Positions 53,134-61,632 are shown, counted from the first letter of the stretch. The stretch is DNA of 64,000 nt from Syntrophobacterales bacterium (GCA_023229795.1 JALNYP010000012.1:9217-73216), one strand, 5' to 3'. Made by a program: numbers and translations. Notes: generated by a model not told the origin, from the letters alone.

Positions 53134-53601
53134 ATGAGCGTGTCTTTTGAAGCCCTGGAAAATATCTTGGGGCGTTATCCGGCCAGTTCGGAACACCTGA
53201 TTAGCGCCCTCCAGGATGTGCAGGCCAGGTTCAATTACATTCCCCCGGAGGCGATGACCGCGGTGTGCGACCATTTGGGCGTGCCGCTGTCCCGGGGCTG
53301 GGCGGTGGCCACCTTCTACAAGGCCTTCAGCCTGGAGCCCAAGGGCGAACATGATGTCGCCGTGTGCCTGGGAACGGCCTGCCATGTGCGGGGCGGCAGG
53401 AACGTTTATGACAAGTTCAGGCGGGAATTAGGCATCATCGGTGATGAAGGCACCACCCGGGATCTCAAGTTCTCCCTGCGCCAGGTCCGGTGCCTGGGGT
53501 GTTGTTCCATGGGGCCGGTAGCCCAGGTGGATGAAGAGATTCACGGCAACCTCAACCAGCGGAAGGCGGGACATCTGCTCCGCATGTACCGCAAGAGGTA
53601 G
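53134..53601 (+). CDS. NuoE/HydC-like [2Fe-2S] thioredoxin-fold subunit
   Basis: 155 residues from the ATG at 53134, preceded by AAAGGAGG. Four-helix start, then the thioredoxin-like ferredoxin domain with CLGTAC and CLGCC (C-x4-C ... C-x3-C) binding one [2Fe-2S] cluster. Equivalent to NuoE of complex I, HydC/HndA of bifurcating hydrogenases and the NuoE-like subunits of Bam complexes. It is the first gene of a five-gene unit behind the sigma-54 promoter and passes electrons between NuoF-like flavin and other clusters. Confidence 0.9.
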   Translation: MSVSFEALENILGRYPASSEHLISALQDVQARFNYIPPEAMTAVCDHLGVPLSRGWAVATFYKAFSLEPKGEHDVAVCLGTACHVRGGRNVYDKFRRELGIIGDEGTTRDLKFSLRQVRCLGCCSMGPVAQVDEEIHGNLNQRKAGHLLRMYRKR

Positions 53602-53606
53602 CAGCC

Positions 53607-55517
53607 ATGCAGATAAAGGGTATCGACGACTTGCAGAAGGCAAAAGGGGTGGGGCTGGCCCAGCTTTATCCGGATAAGCCCAAGATTCTGGTGGGTATGG
53701 CCACCTGTGGGCTGGCTGCCGGGGCTCAGCGGGTCTATGACCTGCTCCAGAAAAAGGCCCAGCAAGAACACTGGGATGGGGTAGTGGAGAAGACCGGCTG
53801 TATCGGCTTCTGTTACAAGGAACCGTTAGTGGACGTCATCCTCCCCGGCCAGCCGCGAGTTACCTACTCCGAGGTAAAGCCGGAGATTGCGGGGACCCTC
53901 TGGGAGGAACTGGCGGCGGGCCGCCTCCCGGAAAACCAAGTCCTGGCCAGGCTGGACGTGGATGACATGGGCTTGAACGGCGGGCCGCGCCAACTTTATC
54001 AGGGCAAGCTGAAAGGCTTCCTGGCCGAAACGCCGCGCTATGAAGATTTGGACTTCTTCAAGATGCAGCGGCACCTCGCCATGCGCAACTGCGGCTTCAT
54101 CGACCCGGACAACCTGTTGCACTACGTCGCCCGGGGCGGGTATTTCGCCCTCCATACCGCCCTGACCGCCATGACCCCGAAAGAGGTCATCGAGGCGGTG
54201 ACTACCGCCGGCTTGCGGGGCCGGGGCGGCGGCGGCTTTTCCACCGGCGTCAAATGGGCCTCCTGCCGCAAAGCCCAGGGCTGGCCCAAATACGTACTGT
54301 GTAACGCCGATGAAGGCGACCCGGGGGCTTACATGGACCGGAGCCTCATCGAAGGCGACCCCCACGCCATCCTGGAAGGGATGCTCATCGGGGCCTACGC
54401 TATTGGCTCCAGTGAGGGTTACGTCTACGTGCGGGCGGAATATCCCCTGGCGGTCAAGACCCTGCAGCGGGCCATCTTGGCCGCCCGGGAAGCGGGGCTC
54501 TTGGGGCAGAATATCTTGGGGACCGGCTTTTCCTTCGATCTCAAGCTCAACCTGGGAGGCGGGGCCTTCGTCTGTGGCGAGTCCACGGCCCTGATGGCCT
54601 CCATCGAAGGCAAGCCCGGCGAGCCCCGGGCCAAGTACGTCCACACCGCGGACAAGGGCCTGTGGAACCGCCCCTCCAATCTGAACAACGTCGAAACCTG
54701 GGCCAATGTGCCGGTGATCATCGCCAAGGGCGCCGACTGGTACCGGGATATCGGCACCGAAGGCAGCAAGGGCACCAAGATCTTCTCCCTGGTGGGCCAG
54801 GTAAAGAATGTGGGGCTGGTGGAAGTCCCCATGGGGGTGACCATCAAGGACCTGGTGATGCGGGTCGGTGGCGGGGTGCCGGAGGGCCGGGAATTCAAGG
54901 CCATCCAAATCGGCGGCCCCTCGGGCGGCTGCATCCCCAAGCAGCACTGGGACCTGCCCATTGATTTCGACTCCCTCAGGCAGGCCGGTGCCATCATGGG
55001 CTCCGGCGGCATGATTGTCATGGATAATTCCACCTGCATGGTGGACGTGGCCAAGTTCTTCCTGGATTTTCTCATCGACGAGTCCTGCGGCAAGTGCATC
55101 CCCTGCCGCCTGGGTCTGAAGCGCATGCGGGAACTGTTGGAAGAGTTTTCCATGGGCAAAGGTTCCCTGGCGGATCTGGATGAGCTCGAGTCCCTCTCCG
55201 AGGCGGTGAAAGACGGCTCCCTCTGCGCCTTGGGCGGCTCGGCCCCCAACCCGGTGCTCACCACCCTGCGCTATTTCCGGGACGAATACGAGGCTCACAT
55301 TCTGCACCATAAGTGCCCGGCCGCGGTCTGCAAGGAGCTGATCACCTACACCATCAACCCGGAGTTGTGCAATGGCTGCACGGCTTGCGCCCATGAATGC
55401 CCCCAGGGGGCCATCACCGGGCCCAAGAAGGAACCCCACACGCTCAATGCTTCCCTGTGCATCAAGTGCGGCGCCTGTTTTGAGGCCTGCAAATTCGGGG
55501 CGGTGGCGGTCGCCTGA
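53607..55517 (+). CDS. NuoF/HydB-like NADH-binding flavoprotein subunit
   Basis: 636 residues, longer than NuoF. A thioredoxin-like [2Fe-2S] N-terminus with C...GCIGFCY (about 30-80) is followed by the NuoF core: NADH site GRGGGGFSTGVKW, FMN site NADEGDPGAYMDR, and N3 [4Fe-4S] motif ESCGKCIPCRLG. Two C-terminal ferredoxin clusters follow, CNGCTACAHECP and CIKCGACFEACK. This is the architecture of HydB of electron-bifurcating hydrogenases. Oxidises NADH or reduces NAD+ through FMN. Starts 6 bp after the NuoE-like gene. Confidence 0.93.
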   Translation: MQIKGIDDLQKAKGVGLAQLYPDKPKILVGMATCGLAAGAQRVYDLLQKKAQQEHWDGVVEKTGCIGFCYKEPLVDVILPGQPRVTYSEVKPEIAGTLWEELAAGRLPENQVLARLDVDDMGLNGGPRQLYQGKLKGFLAETPRYEDLDFFKMQRHLAMRNCGFIDPDNLLHYVARGGYFALHTALTAMTPKEVIEAVTTAGLRGRGGGGFSTGVKWASCRKAQGWPKYVLCNADEGDPGAYMDRSLIEGDPHAILEGMLIGAYAIGSSEGYVYVRAEYPLAVKTLQRAILAAREAGLLGQNILGTGFSFDLKLNLGGGAFVCGESTALMASIEGKPGEPRAKYVHTADKGLWNRPSNLNNVETWANVPVIIAKGADWYRDIGTEGSKGTKIFSLVGQVKNVGLVEVPMGVTIKDLVMRVGGGVPEGREFKAIQIGGPSGGCIPKQHWDLPIDFDSLRQAGAIMGSGGMIVMDNSTCMVDVAKFFLDFLIDESCGKCIPCRLGLKRMRELLEEFSMGKGSLADLDELESLSEAVKDGSLCALGGSAPNPVLTTLRYFRDEYEAHILHHKCPAAVCKELITYTINPELCNGCTACAHECPQGAITGPKKEPHTLNASLCIKCGACFEACKFGAVAVA

Positions 55518-55528
55518 TAGGAGGGGTC

Positions 55529-56104
55529 ATGATCACCTTTAACATCAACGGCAAAGAAGTTCAGGGAGAAGACGGCTGGACCATTCTGGAAGTGGCCAGG
55601 TGGCACGGCATTGACATACCTACCCTCTGCCACCACGAGGCGTTGGAGCCTTATGGGGCCTGCCGCCTGTGCGTCGTAGAGGTGGACGACGGCCGGCGTT
55701 CCCGGGTGGTGATCTCGTGCATGTATCCCATCAAGCCGGGAATCAAGGTCCAAACGGACTCGCCCCGGGTGGCCAACGTGCGCCGCTGGATCGTCCAACT
55801 GCTGCTGGACGAGAGTCCGGGCGCTCCCAAAATCCAGGAACTGGCCAAGACCTTTGGAGTGACCCCCTCGCGCTTTAAGAAAGAGGGGGTGGATTTCGCC
55901 TGCCACCTCTGTGGCCTGTGCGTCAGGACCTGCCAGGAAGTGGCAGGGGTGCAGGCCCTCACCTTCAGCAACCGGGGGCTACGCAAGGAGATCGCCACGC
56001 CATATCACCAAAGGAGTGCCGATTGCATAAGATGTGGAACCTGCCTGTATGTCTGCCCTACCGGCGCCATGGAACAGCTGTTCCCACAGTTAAGCGCACC
56101 TTAA
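55529..56104 (+). CDS. NuoG/HydA N-terminal-like Fe-S protein (short)
   Basis: 191 residues. N-terminal [2Fe-2S] domain (ILEVARWHGIDIPTLCHHE, C...CRLCVVE...C), then two [4Fe-4S] motifs CHLCGLCVRTCQ and CIRCGTCLYVCP. It corresponds to the first third of HydA/NuoG. It lacks the His-Cys [4Fe-4S] site and the whole catalytic domain, and no H-cluster motif is present, so the complex is not a hydrogenase by this subunit. Probably an electron wire between NuoF-like and HdrA-like subunits. Starts 11 bp after the NuoF-like gene. Confidence 0.85.
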   Translation: MITFNINGKEVQGEDGWTILEVARWHGIDIPTLCHHEALEPYGACRLCVVEVDDGRRSRVVISCMYPIKPGIKVQTDSPRVANVRRWIVQLLLDESPGAPKIQELAKTFGVTPSRFKKEGVDFACHLCGLCVRTCQEVAGVQALTFSNRGLRKEIATPYHQRSADCIRCGTCLYVCPTGAMEQLFPQLSAP

Positions 56105-56130
56105 GGCGCAGGCAAGAGAAGGAGACGACC

Positions 56131-58554
56131 ATGGAAAAGGAAAATAAAACCGGCATCTTCCTGTGCGAATGCGGGGGCAAGATCAGCAACCGCATCGACC
56201 TAGCCAAGGTTTCCGATCTGCTCCAGTATGAGCCCTGGGCGCACCTGGGAGTCTATCCCTACCCCTGCCTGGCTCCGGGGCTGGAGGCCATGCGGCGGGA
56301 AATCCAGTCCAAGGGCCTGAACCGCATCCTGGTGGGGGGCTGCTCTTCCCGGGTTATGAAAAAGCGGTTTACCAAAGCTCTGGAGCCAGTGGGCATTGAG
56401 AAACACCAGGTGGAGATGATCAACCTGAAAGACCACGTGGCCGCCGTGCACGAGGCCAACCCGCAGGAATTAGCCCGCAAGGCCGCCGCCTTGCTCGCCG
56501 GGGGCCTGGCCAGTCTTCGGCTCCTGGAGGCTTATGAGCCCGTGTCGTTGACTTTCGAAGGACCGGCTCTTATTTTGGGCGGCGGCGTCTCCGGTTTCGT
56601 GGCGGCCCGGGAGCTGGCCCGCCAGGGCATGGGAAGCGTTTTATTTTCTAAGGTGCAAACTCCTGAACGGGTTCTGGATGAGCTGCACTGGACCTTCCCC
56701 GGGTGTCGAATCTTCTGTGGCGAACTGGGAGAACTCCTCCGGGAGGTGTTCACCAGTCCCCTGGTCCGGGTGATGCCGGATCAGCCCATAGAGTACATCA
56801 TCGGCGGGGTGGGCGACTACCGCGTAGGGCTCAAGCAGCCTGACGGCAGCGTGACCGAAGTGGCCGGCGCGGCTATCATCACTGCCCTGGATCGGGAGTT
56901 CGGCCCGGGGAACATAGACTATATCGGAGGCGGCGGGCGGGTCTGCGACCTGCTGGACTTTGAAGAAAAGCTGGGTGCGGGTGACATCAGCCGGGGCAAG
57001 GTGGTTTTTTGGGTGAACAGCCCCCAACACGGCCAGGCGGCGCAGGAACTCGCCACCGTGGCCGCCTGGAGGGACAGCCTGTTATTGGCCAGGGAACACC
57101 CTCAGGCCAGCCCCACCGTGCTTTATCCGGCCAACGTCACCCTCCCCCTCACCGGCTCCGACATGATGGAAGCCCGCGCCCATGGCATCGGGCTGGTGTC
57201 CTACGCCCCGGAGGTACACCCGGTGATCCAATCCGGCTTCTTGAGCTTTGTGAGTCCCTCTGACAATCTGGAAAGTGAAGTGGAGTGGGATACCCTGGTG
57301 GTTCCGGGGGCTCCTGCAGAACCGGCCGCCAAAGCTCAGGAACTGATGAGGTGGCTGCCTATCTACTCTGAGAACGGTGGCACGCTCCAAAAGAGCAATA
57401 TCAAATTCTGGCCGGATCAGATTCCCGATGAGTCACTCTTCTTCACCGGATCAGCTGGGGGAATCTGTGACCTGAACGAGGTTTTGCAGCAGGGCAAAAA
57501 AGCGGCCCGCGGCGTTCTGTCTCTGCGGGAAAAGGCCCTCCAGGGCAGACTGGTGAGTCCGGTGGTGGTGCACGTGGATAAAGACCTCTGCGAGGGCTGC
57601 GGCCTGTGTACCGAGATCTGCCCCTGCGGCGGGATTGAACACGTCAAACCGGGCAGCGGGCCGGTGGCGCGTGAGACGGACAACCACCTGTGCAGCGGCG
57701 GGGGCACCTGTGCGGCTACCTGCCCCCATGAAGCCATCAAGGTGGTCAATAACACCACTCAGCAACTGGAGGCCCGAGTCAAGGCCATTCTGGACCGGAT
57801 GGAGGAAAATGAGATTCTCTCCTTTATCTGCGGCTGGGGGGGATCGGCGTCCGCGGAACAGGCTGCGGTCAAGGGTCTCACCTACCCCAGCGGCATTTAC
57901 CTGGTCCCGGTGAATTGCCTGGGCTCCCTGGACCCGGCCATGCTGTCCATGGCCCTACTGAACGGAGTTAAGGGCATTATGCTGGCCGGCTGCACACCCA
58001 AACACTCCTGCCATTACCATTACGGCGTCGACCATTGCTGGTACCGGGTCAATGCTATGAAGAAGCTCCTCTCCCTGGCCGGCCTGGAGCGGCGCCGGAT
58101 ATCCATAGGCTACGTGGAGGTCAATGAGCCGGAAGCCTTCGTGCGCATGGTGGAGTCCCAAATGGAGACCCTGGGGAAGCTGCCGCCCCTGCCTAAAGAC
58201 GAGCAGACCAAGGCCAAACTGTGGGCCATCCACGCTACCATGCACCGGCCCCGGGTCCGCTGGGTGTTGGGCACCAGCCTGCGGCGGCCCGCCGAGAAAG
58301 AGTTCCCCGGCTCCCAGTTCAACGCCGTGGAAGCGGATGAGACCATGCTGGACGTCCTCAAGGAGGAGTTCACGGTCTCCCGGATCTTCAAGGCCTTACA
58401 CGATCAACCCCTGAACCCGCCCGATCTGGCCCGGGCGATGGGCGAACCGGTGAAAACCATTACCCCGATCCTGACTGATATGAGCAAAGACGGCCGGATA
58501 ACCATCAAGGGTTGGAACAAGGGATATCCTATCTATGCCATGGGCAAGGCTTAA
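56131..58554 (+). CDS. HdrA-like flavoprotein fused to an MvhD domain
   Basis: 807 residues from the ATG at 56131 (AGAAGGAGA upstream). N-terminal HdrA domain with IFLCECGGKIS, GGCSSRVMKKRF and the FAD motif ILGGGVSGFVAARELA; here the usual PSIGG motif after it is missing. One intact ferredoxin CEGCGLCTEICP (about 487-498) and a second, CSGGGTCAATCP, whose second Cys is Gly. An MvhD domain follows (about 565-690), with FICGWGGSAS in place of the common FxCNWC. A 100-residue winged-helix-like tail ends the protein. Acts as the bifurcating flavin hub in Hdr complexes; the cluster losses suggest a divergent use. Confidence 0.85.
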   Translation: MEKENKTGIFLCECGGKISNRIDLAKVSDLLQYEPWAHLGVYPYPCLAPGLEAMRREIQSKGLNRILVGGCSSRVMKKRFTKALEPVGIEKHQVEMINLKDHVAAVHEANPQELARKAAALLAGGLASLRLLEAYEPVSLTFEGPALILGGGVSGFVAARELARQGMGSVLFSKVQTPERVLDELHWTFPGCRIFCGELGELLREVFTSPLVRVMPDQPIEYIIGGVGDYRVGLKQPDGSVTEVAGAAIITALDREFGPGNIDYIGGGGRVCDLLDFEEKLGAGDISRGKVVFWVNSPQHGQAAQELATVAAWRDSLLLAREHPQASPTVLYPANVTLPLTGSDMMEARAHGIGLVSYAPEVHPVIQSGFLSFVSPSDNLESEVEWDTLVVPGAPAEPAAKAQELMRWLPIYSENGGTLQKSNIKFWPDQIPDESLFFTGSAGGICDLNEVLQQGKKAARGVLSLREKALQGRLVSPVVVHVDKDLCEGCGLCTEICPCGGIEHVKPGSGPVARETDNHLCSGGGTCAATCPHEAIKVVNNTTQQLEARVKAILDRMEENEILSFICGWGGSASAEQAAVKGLTYPSGIYLVPVNCLGSLDPAMLSMALLNGVKGIMLAGCTPKHSCHYHYGVDHCWYRVNAMKKLLSLAGLERRRISIGYVEVNEPEAFVRMVESQMETLGKLPPLPKDEQTKAKLWAIHATMHRPRVRWVLGTSLRRPAEKEFPGSQFNAVEADETMLDVLKEEFTVSRIFKALHDQPLNPPDLARAMGEPVKTITPILTDMSKDGRITIKGWNKGYPIYAMGKA

Positions 58555-58675
58555 AAGAGGGGTTGGGGCATGGGTCACGAGTAAGCCATAGGCTTTGGGC
58601 TAAGAAGTTCGGGGGCCCATCGCCTATGGCATCTGAGGCGAGGGCCAGGCCGTCACTGGCTCATGAGGAGGGGTT

Positions 58676-59773
58676 ATGAAAACCTTTGCCGATCTGATGG
58701 AAGAAGTTCAAAAACCGGGCCTTTGTCACCACTGTGGCGGCTGCGTCACATTCTGCACCGCCATCAACTATGGGGCCCTGGCATTGGCTGCAGACGGCCG
58801 ACCCCATTACCGAGATCGGGACAAGTGCATCGAATGCGGCATCTGTTACGCCATTTGTCCCGAAATCAATGAACATGAGGAAGAAGCCAAAAGACACGTC
58901 TCCTGGACTCCCCCTATTGGCCGGATCATGGGAACCACGGTAGCCCGGTCCCTGGACCCGGAAGTGCGGGCCCAGGCCACCGACGGCGGGGTAGTGACCG
59001 CCTTGTTGGTCGGCCTGCTGGACAAAGGGCACATTGATGGCGCCATTGTCGCCAAAAAGGCCGGGCCCTTCAAAAGAGAGCCCTGGCTGGCGCTCACTCG
59101 GGATGACCTCTTAGCTGCGGCCGGGTTTCATTTCGATACCTCCCATGGCATGGAACGCTTTTCCGAAGTTTATTCCACTTACTCCCCTTCCGTCGCCCAA
59201 CTGGAACAGGTGGCCAAAAAAAATCTGGGCCGGGTGGCGATAGTGGGAACTCCCTGCCAGATCAACACCCTGCGGCGGATGGAGGTCATGGGGGTCGTGC
59301 CCACCGAGTCCATCAAATATTACTTCGGTCTTTTCTGCGCCGGCAACTTTATGTTCGGTGAACCCGAGCGTCGGCAGCTGGAAGATCTGGGTGATTTCAA
59401 ATGGCCGGAGGTCCGTAAAATCAATCTAAAAGAAGAACTTATGATCCATTTGAGCAACGGGGAAGCGCGTTTCATCCCCCTGGATAAACTGGACTTCATG
59501 AAACGGCACGCCTGTAATTTTTGCTCGGACTATGCCGCTGAATTTGCCGATCTTTCCTTCGGCGGGATCGGGGCCGAAGAAGGTTGGACCACGGTGATCA
59601 CCCGCTCCCAGGTGGGGGAAGCCCTGATGACCAAGGCCATGGGAAAATATATCGAGGAGTATGATCGCAGAAGCAGACCCAATCTCAAAAAGGAGGCTTT
59701 GGCGAAAGTGCTGCAATATGCTGATTTAAAGAAACAAAAGGCTCACTTGAAGAGGGAAAAGATGGTGGCGTAA
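58676..59773 (+). CDS. FrhB-like coenzyme F420 hydrogenase/dehydrogenase beta subunit
   Basis: 365 residues. Two [4Fe-4S] motifs at the start (CHHCGGCVTFC and CIECGICYAICP), followed by the FrhB N- and C-terminal domains with 'QATDGGVVTALLVGLL' and GTPCQINTLRRM, FGLFCAGNF and CNFCSDYAAEFADLSFGG. The family includes F420-reducing subunits but also ferredoxin:quinone/thioredoxin and Hdr-linked flavoproteins, so F420 is not proven. Lies 121 bp after the HdrA gene and probably completes the electron-transfer operon. Confidence 0.88.
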   Translation: MKTFADLMEEVQKPGLCHHCGGCVTFCTAINYGALALAADGRPHYRDRDKCIECGICYAICPEINEHEEEAKRHVSWTPPIGRIMGTTVARSLDPEVRAQATDGGVVTALLVGLLDKGHIDGAIVAKKAGPFKREPWLALTRDDLLAAAGFHFDTSHGMERFSEVYSTYSPSVAQLEQVAKKNLGRVAIVGTPCQINTLRRMEVMGVVPTESIKYYFGLFCAGNFMFGEPERRQLEDLGDFKWPEVRKINLKEELMIHLSNGEARFIPLDKLDFMKRHACNFCSDYAAEFADLSFGGIGAEEGWTTVITRSQVGEALMTKAMGKYIEEYDRRSRPNLKKEALAKVLQYADLKKQKAHLKREKMVA

Positions 59774-59877
59774 ACATCGCCTTCTCATCAAACCGGGGTT
59801 TTGGGGACGTCTATCGGGAGGTTCCCCAGGGAAAGGAAGGTCGCAGAACTTAAAAGCAAAGAGGTAACGGGGTCAGT

Positions 59878-59979
59878 ATGGTAGCCGGCGGCGGCATCGT
59901 CGGAGTTCAAGCCGCCTTGGACCTGGCCAACGCCGGCTACTACGTCCAGTGGAAAGGGTTATTTTCCCTTGGATATTAA
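59878..59979 (+). pseudogene. truncated hdrA fragment (FAD-binding motif only)
   Basis: A 33-codon frame reads MVAGGGIVGVQAALDLANAG then YYVQWKG and ends. GGGIxGxQAALDLANAGYxV is the canonical FAD-binding start of HdrA, more standard than the copy in the intact gene upstream. Sequence after 59950 is unrelated. It is probably the stump of a second hdrA cut by a deletion or insertion. Confidence 0.7.
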
Positions 59980-60205
59980 TTCTGCGCCGGAGGAGGAGGT
60001 TTCCAAGGGGCTTCCAATGACCTGCCCTGGAACGCCGAGCCGCACCAGGGATTGCGTTACAGGAACCTCTATCTTCCCCTCCTGGAGGATGGCCGTGAAC
60101 TTTTCATCGACCACCCTCCCGAGAAGATCAATCCAGCTCTGCTTTCCAGCCCAAGAATCCAGAACAGCACCGACCGATAATGAATTGAGATAAAAAAGGC
60201 GAGGA

Positions 60206-60310
60206 TTACCGGCTGCTGATTGCCGGCTTTTCTTTTTGGACCTTCTGCTTGTCTTTCTTAGGCTTTTTGGTTTCCTTCTTACCTTTGTCCTTCTTGCCTT
60301 TGTCTCCCAC
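60206..60310 (-). CDS. Lys-rich mini-protein
   Basis: 34 residues (GTG start, GDKGKKDKGKKETKKPKKD, then KQKVQKEKPAISSR). AAGGAG lies 6 bp upstream of the GTG, good spacing. Lys content is about 40% and the frame shows coding-type codon choice (aaG/aaA). Starts 65 bp downstream of the mucR stop on the same strand, so it could be cotranscribed. May bind nucleic acid; no family recognised. Such short Lys-rich frames can also arise by chance. Confidence 0.45.
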   Translation of the reverse strand: MGDKGKKDKGKKETKKPKKDKQKVQKEKPAISSR

Positions 60311-60374
60311 CGCCTTCTCCTTCGAATTTTCAAGTTTTCAATGGTTTTAAGGAGCAGCTCATTGAACCGTTTGC

Positions 60375-60815
60375 TTAAGCGGTCGCCTTCTTTCTCCCAC
60401 CCTCTTTTCCAAACCCCCGATCCTTGGCCATTTGACTCCGGGCGGCAGAATAATCCTTACATACGAGCGGGAATTTTTTGGGGTCCAGGTCATATCTCTG
60501 ATAATACTCTTTCGGGGCTAAGGCATGAGCTTTGCGCAAATGGGTTTTCAAAGTCTTCAGTTTCTTGCCGCACTCAAGACAAACCACATATTTGGCCTTG
60601 ACAATATCTTTCAAAGGGATGGAGGGTTTTTGAACACCACTAACCTCTTCAGCTTTTTCAGAAAGCGATTCCTCCAAAATTCCCCCGCCATCCAAAGAAG
60701 AGAGGGCATTGTAAACCTCTTTAATCTCCTCGACTAGTTGCTCGGGAGATAATTCAGACATTGAAGCGTGAGAAACGACAATTTCTGTGGTTAGTTTTAG
60801 AATTTCGCTGGACAT
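60375..60815 (-). CDS. MucR/Ros family transcriptional regulator
   Basis: 146 residues. An N-terminal helical part (about 1-65) is followed by a Ros-type C2H2 zinc finger, CLECGKKLKTLKTHLRKAH, and the conserved continuation 'PKEYYQRYDLDPKKFPLVCKDYSAARSQMAK'. ROS/MUCR proteins regulate exopolysaccharide and other surface genes, consistent with the large locus in this window. AAGGAG precedes the ATG. It is divergent from the metallo-beta-lactamase gene with overlapping promoters. Confidence 0.88.
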   Translation of the reverse strand: MSSEILKLTTEIVVSHASMSELSPEQLVEEIKEVYNALSSLDGGGILEESLSEKAEEVSGVQKPSIPLKDIVKAKYVVCLECGKKLKTLKTHLRKAHALAPKEYYQRYDLDPKKFPLVCKDYSAARSQMAKDRGFGKEGGRKKATA

Positions 60816-60834
60816 TGGGATTATCTCCTTATTT

Positions 60835-60863
60835 TTGACGTGGTGGATTAATCAAGTTAATAT
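60835..60863 (+). promoter_or_regulatory. sigma-70-type promoter of the MBL-fold gene
   Basis: TTGACG at 60835-60840, 17-bp spacer, TAATAT at 60858-60863; the ATG is at 60910. The 5' half overlaps the mucR leader. Confidence 0.6.
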
Positions 60864-60866
60864 ATC

Positions 60867-60896
60867 ATTAAATTGCCATTATGCCAATTTTGTCAA
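60867..60896 (-). promoter_or_regulatory. sigma-70-type promoter of mucR
   Basis: Minus strand TTGACA (60896-60891), 18-bp spacer, TTTAAT (60872-60867), 52 bp before the mucR ATG. Its -10 lies just beyond the -10 of the opposite promoter, so the two promoters face each other within 60 bp. Confidence 0.45.
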
Positions 60897-60909
60897 GGAA
60901 ATTGTTTGC

Positions 60910-61614
60910 ATGGATCGGAGCCAAGGTAAGGCTGTGAAAATTACTAAAGAAATATTTCAGGTAGGCGGAATTCAACTGACATCGTCTGAAGATGCCGCAA
61001 TTTATCTGATCAATTTCGATGGTCATGCCGCGTTGGTGGATGCCGGTTGTGGTAATGCTCAGGATAAACTTATAGCCAATATCAGGTCCTGTGGGATAAA
61101 CCTTGAGGAAATCGAATGCATACTCATTACCCATTGCCACTATGACCATACCGGGGGCGTCAAAGCCTTGCATGACCTCCTCAAATGCCAGATTGTGGCG
61201 CATGAATGGGAAGCGCCATTCCTCGAGGAGGGGGATAACGTAGTCACCGCGGCAACATGGTATGGGGCCAAGATCCAGCCCTTCGGCGTTGATCTTAAAA
61301 TTTCCGGAGGCCAGGCCGAGATAAATTTGGGGAACAGGATAATTAAAGCCATTCACGCTCCGGGACACTCGCCGGGATCGATAGTTTATTTGACTGAATC
61401 AGAAGGAATGAAAGTGCTCTTTGCACAGGATGTTCATGGCCCTATTCATCCGGACCTGAGATCTAATGAAGAAGATTACCAACGGTCCCTGAAATTAATG
61501 CTGGCACTGGAGGCTGATATTCTGTGTGAGGGGCATTATGGAGTTTACCAAGGGAAAAAGAAGGTGGCTGATTTTATCAAGAAATTTATTGTTGGAATAA
61601 AACGACCTTTATAA
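60910..61614 (+). CDS. metallo-beta-lactamase-fold hydrolase
   Basis: 234 residues from the ATG at 60910; the frame is open upstream, but that part lies in the promoter region. Metal-binding motif THCHYDHTGG, later the His in HAPGHSPGS and the Asp in FAQDVHGP, and CEGHYG near the end. It has the standard MBL set for two metals. Glyoxalase II-like or unknown hydrolase; no substrate can be given. Followed by a small membrane protein gene. Confidence 0.85.
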   Translation: MDRSQGKAVKITKEIFQVGGIQLTSSEDAAIYLINFDGHAALVDAGCGNAQDKLIANIRSCGINLEEIECILITHCHYDHTGGVKALHDLLKCQIVAHEWEAPFLEEGDNVVTAATWYGAKIQPFGVDLKISGGQAEINLGNRIIKAIHAPGHSPGSIVYLTESEGMKVLFAQDVHGPIHPDLRSNEEDYQRSLKLMLALEADILCEGHYGVYQGKKKVADFIKKFIVGIKRPL

Positions 61615-61632
61615 AGGTATACCAATAAAAAT

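Noticed and set aside
53134..56104. Electron-bifurcating [FeFe]-hydrogenase HydABC
   Set aside because: HydC- and HydB-like genes are present, but the third subunit is 191 residues with no H-cluster domain or motif, and no other hydrogenase gene is in the window.
60209..60236. CCGGC/GCCGG hairpin followed by a T-rich run on the plus strand
   Set aside because: The T-run is the complement of Lys codons of the mini-protein, the stem is only 5 bp, and no plus-strand gene ends here apart from the hdrA stump.
59959..60333. 124-codon minus-strand frame with a very basic start and a coding-like second half
   Set aside because: Its first third overlaps the better-supported Lys-rich mini-gene in another frame. 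There is no internal start with a spaced ribosome site and I recognise no family. The second half could be a fragment, but I cannot support it.
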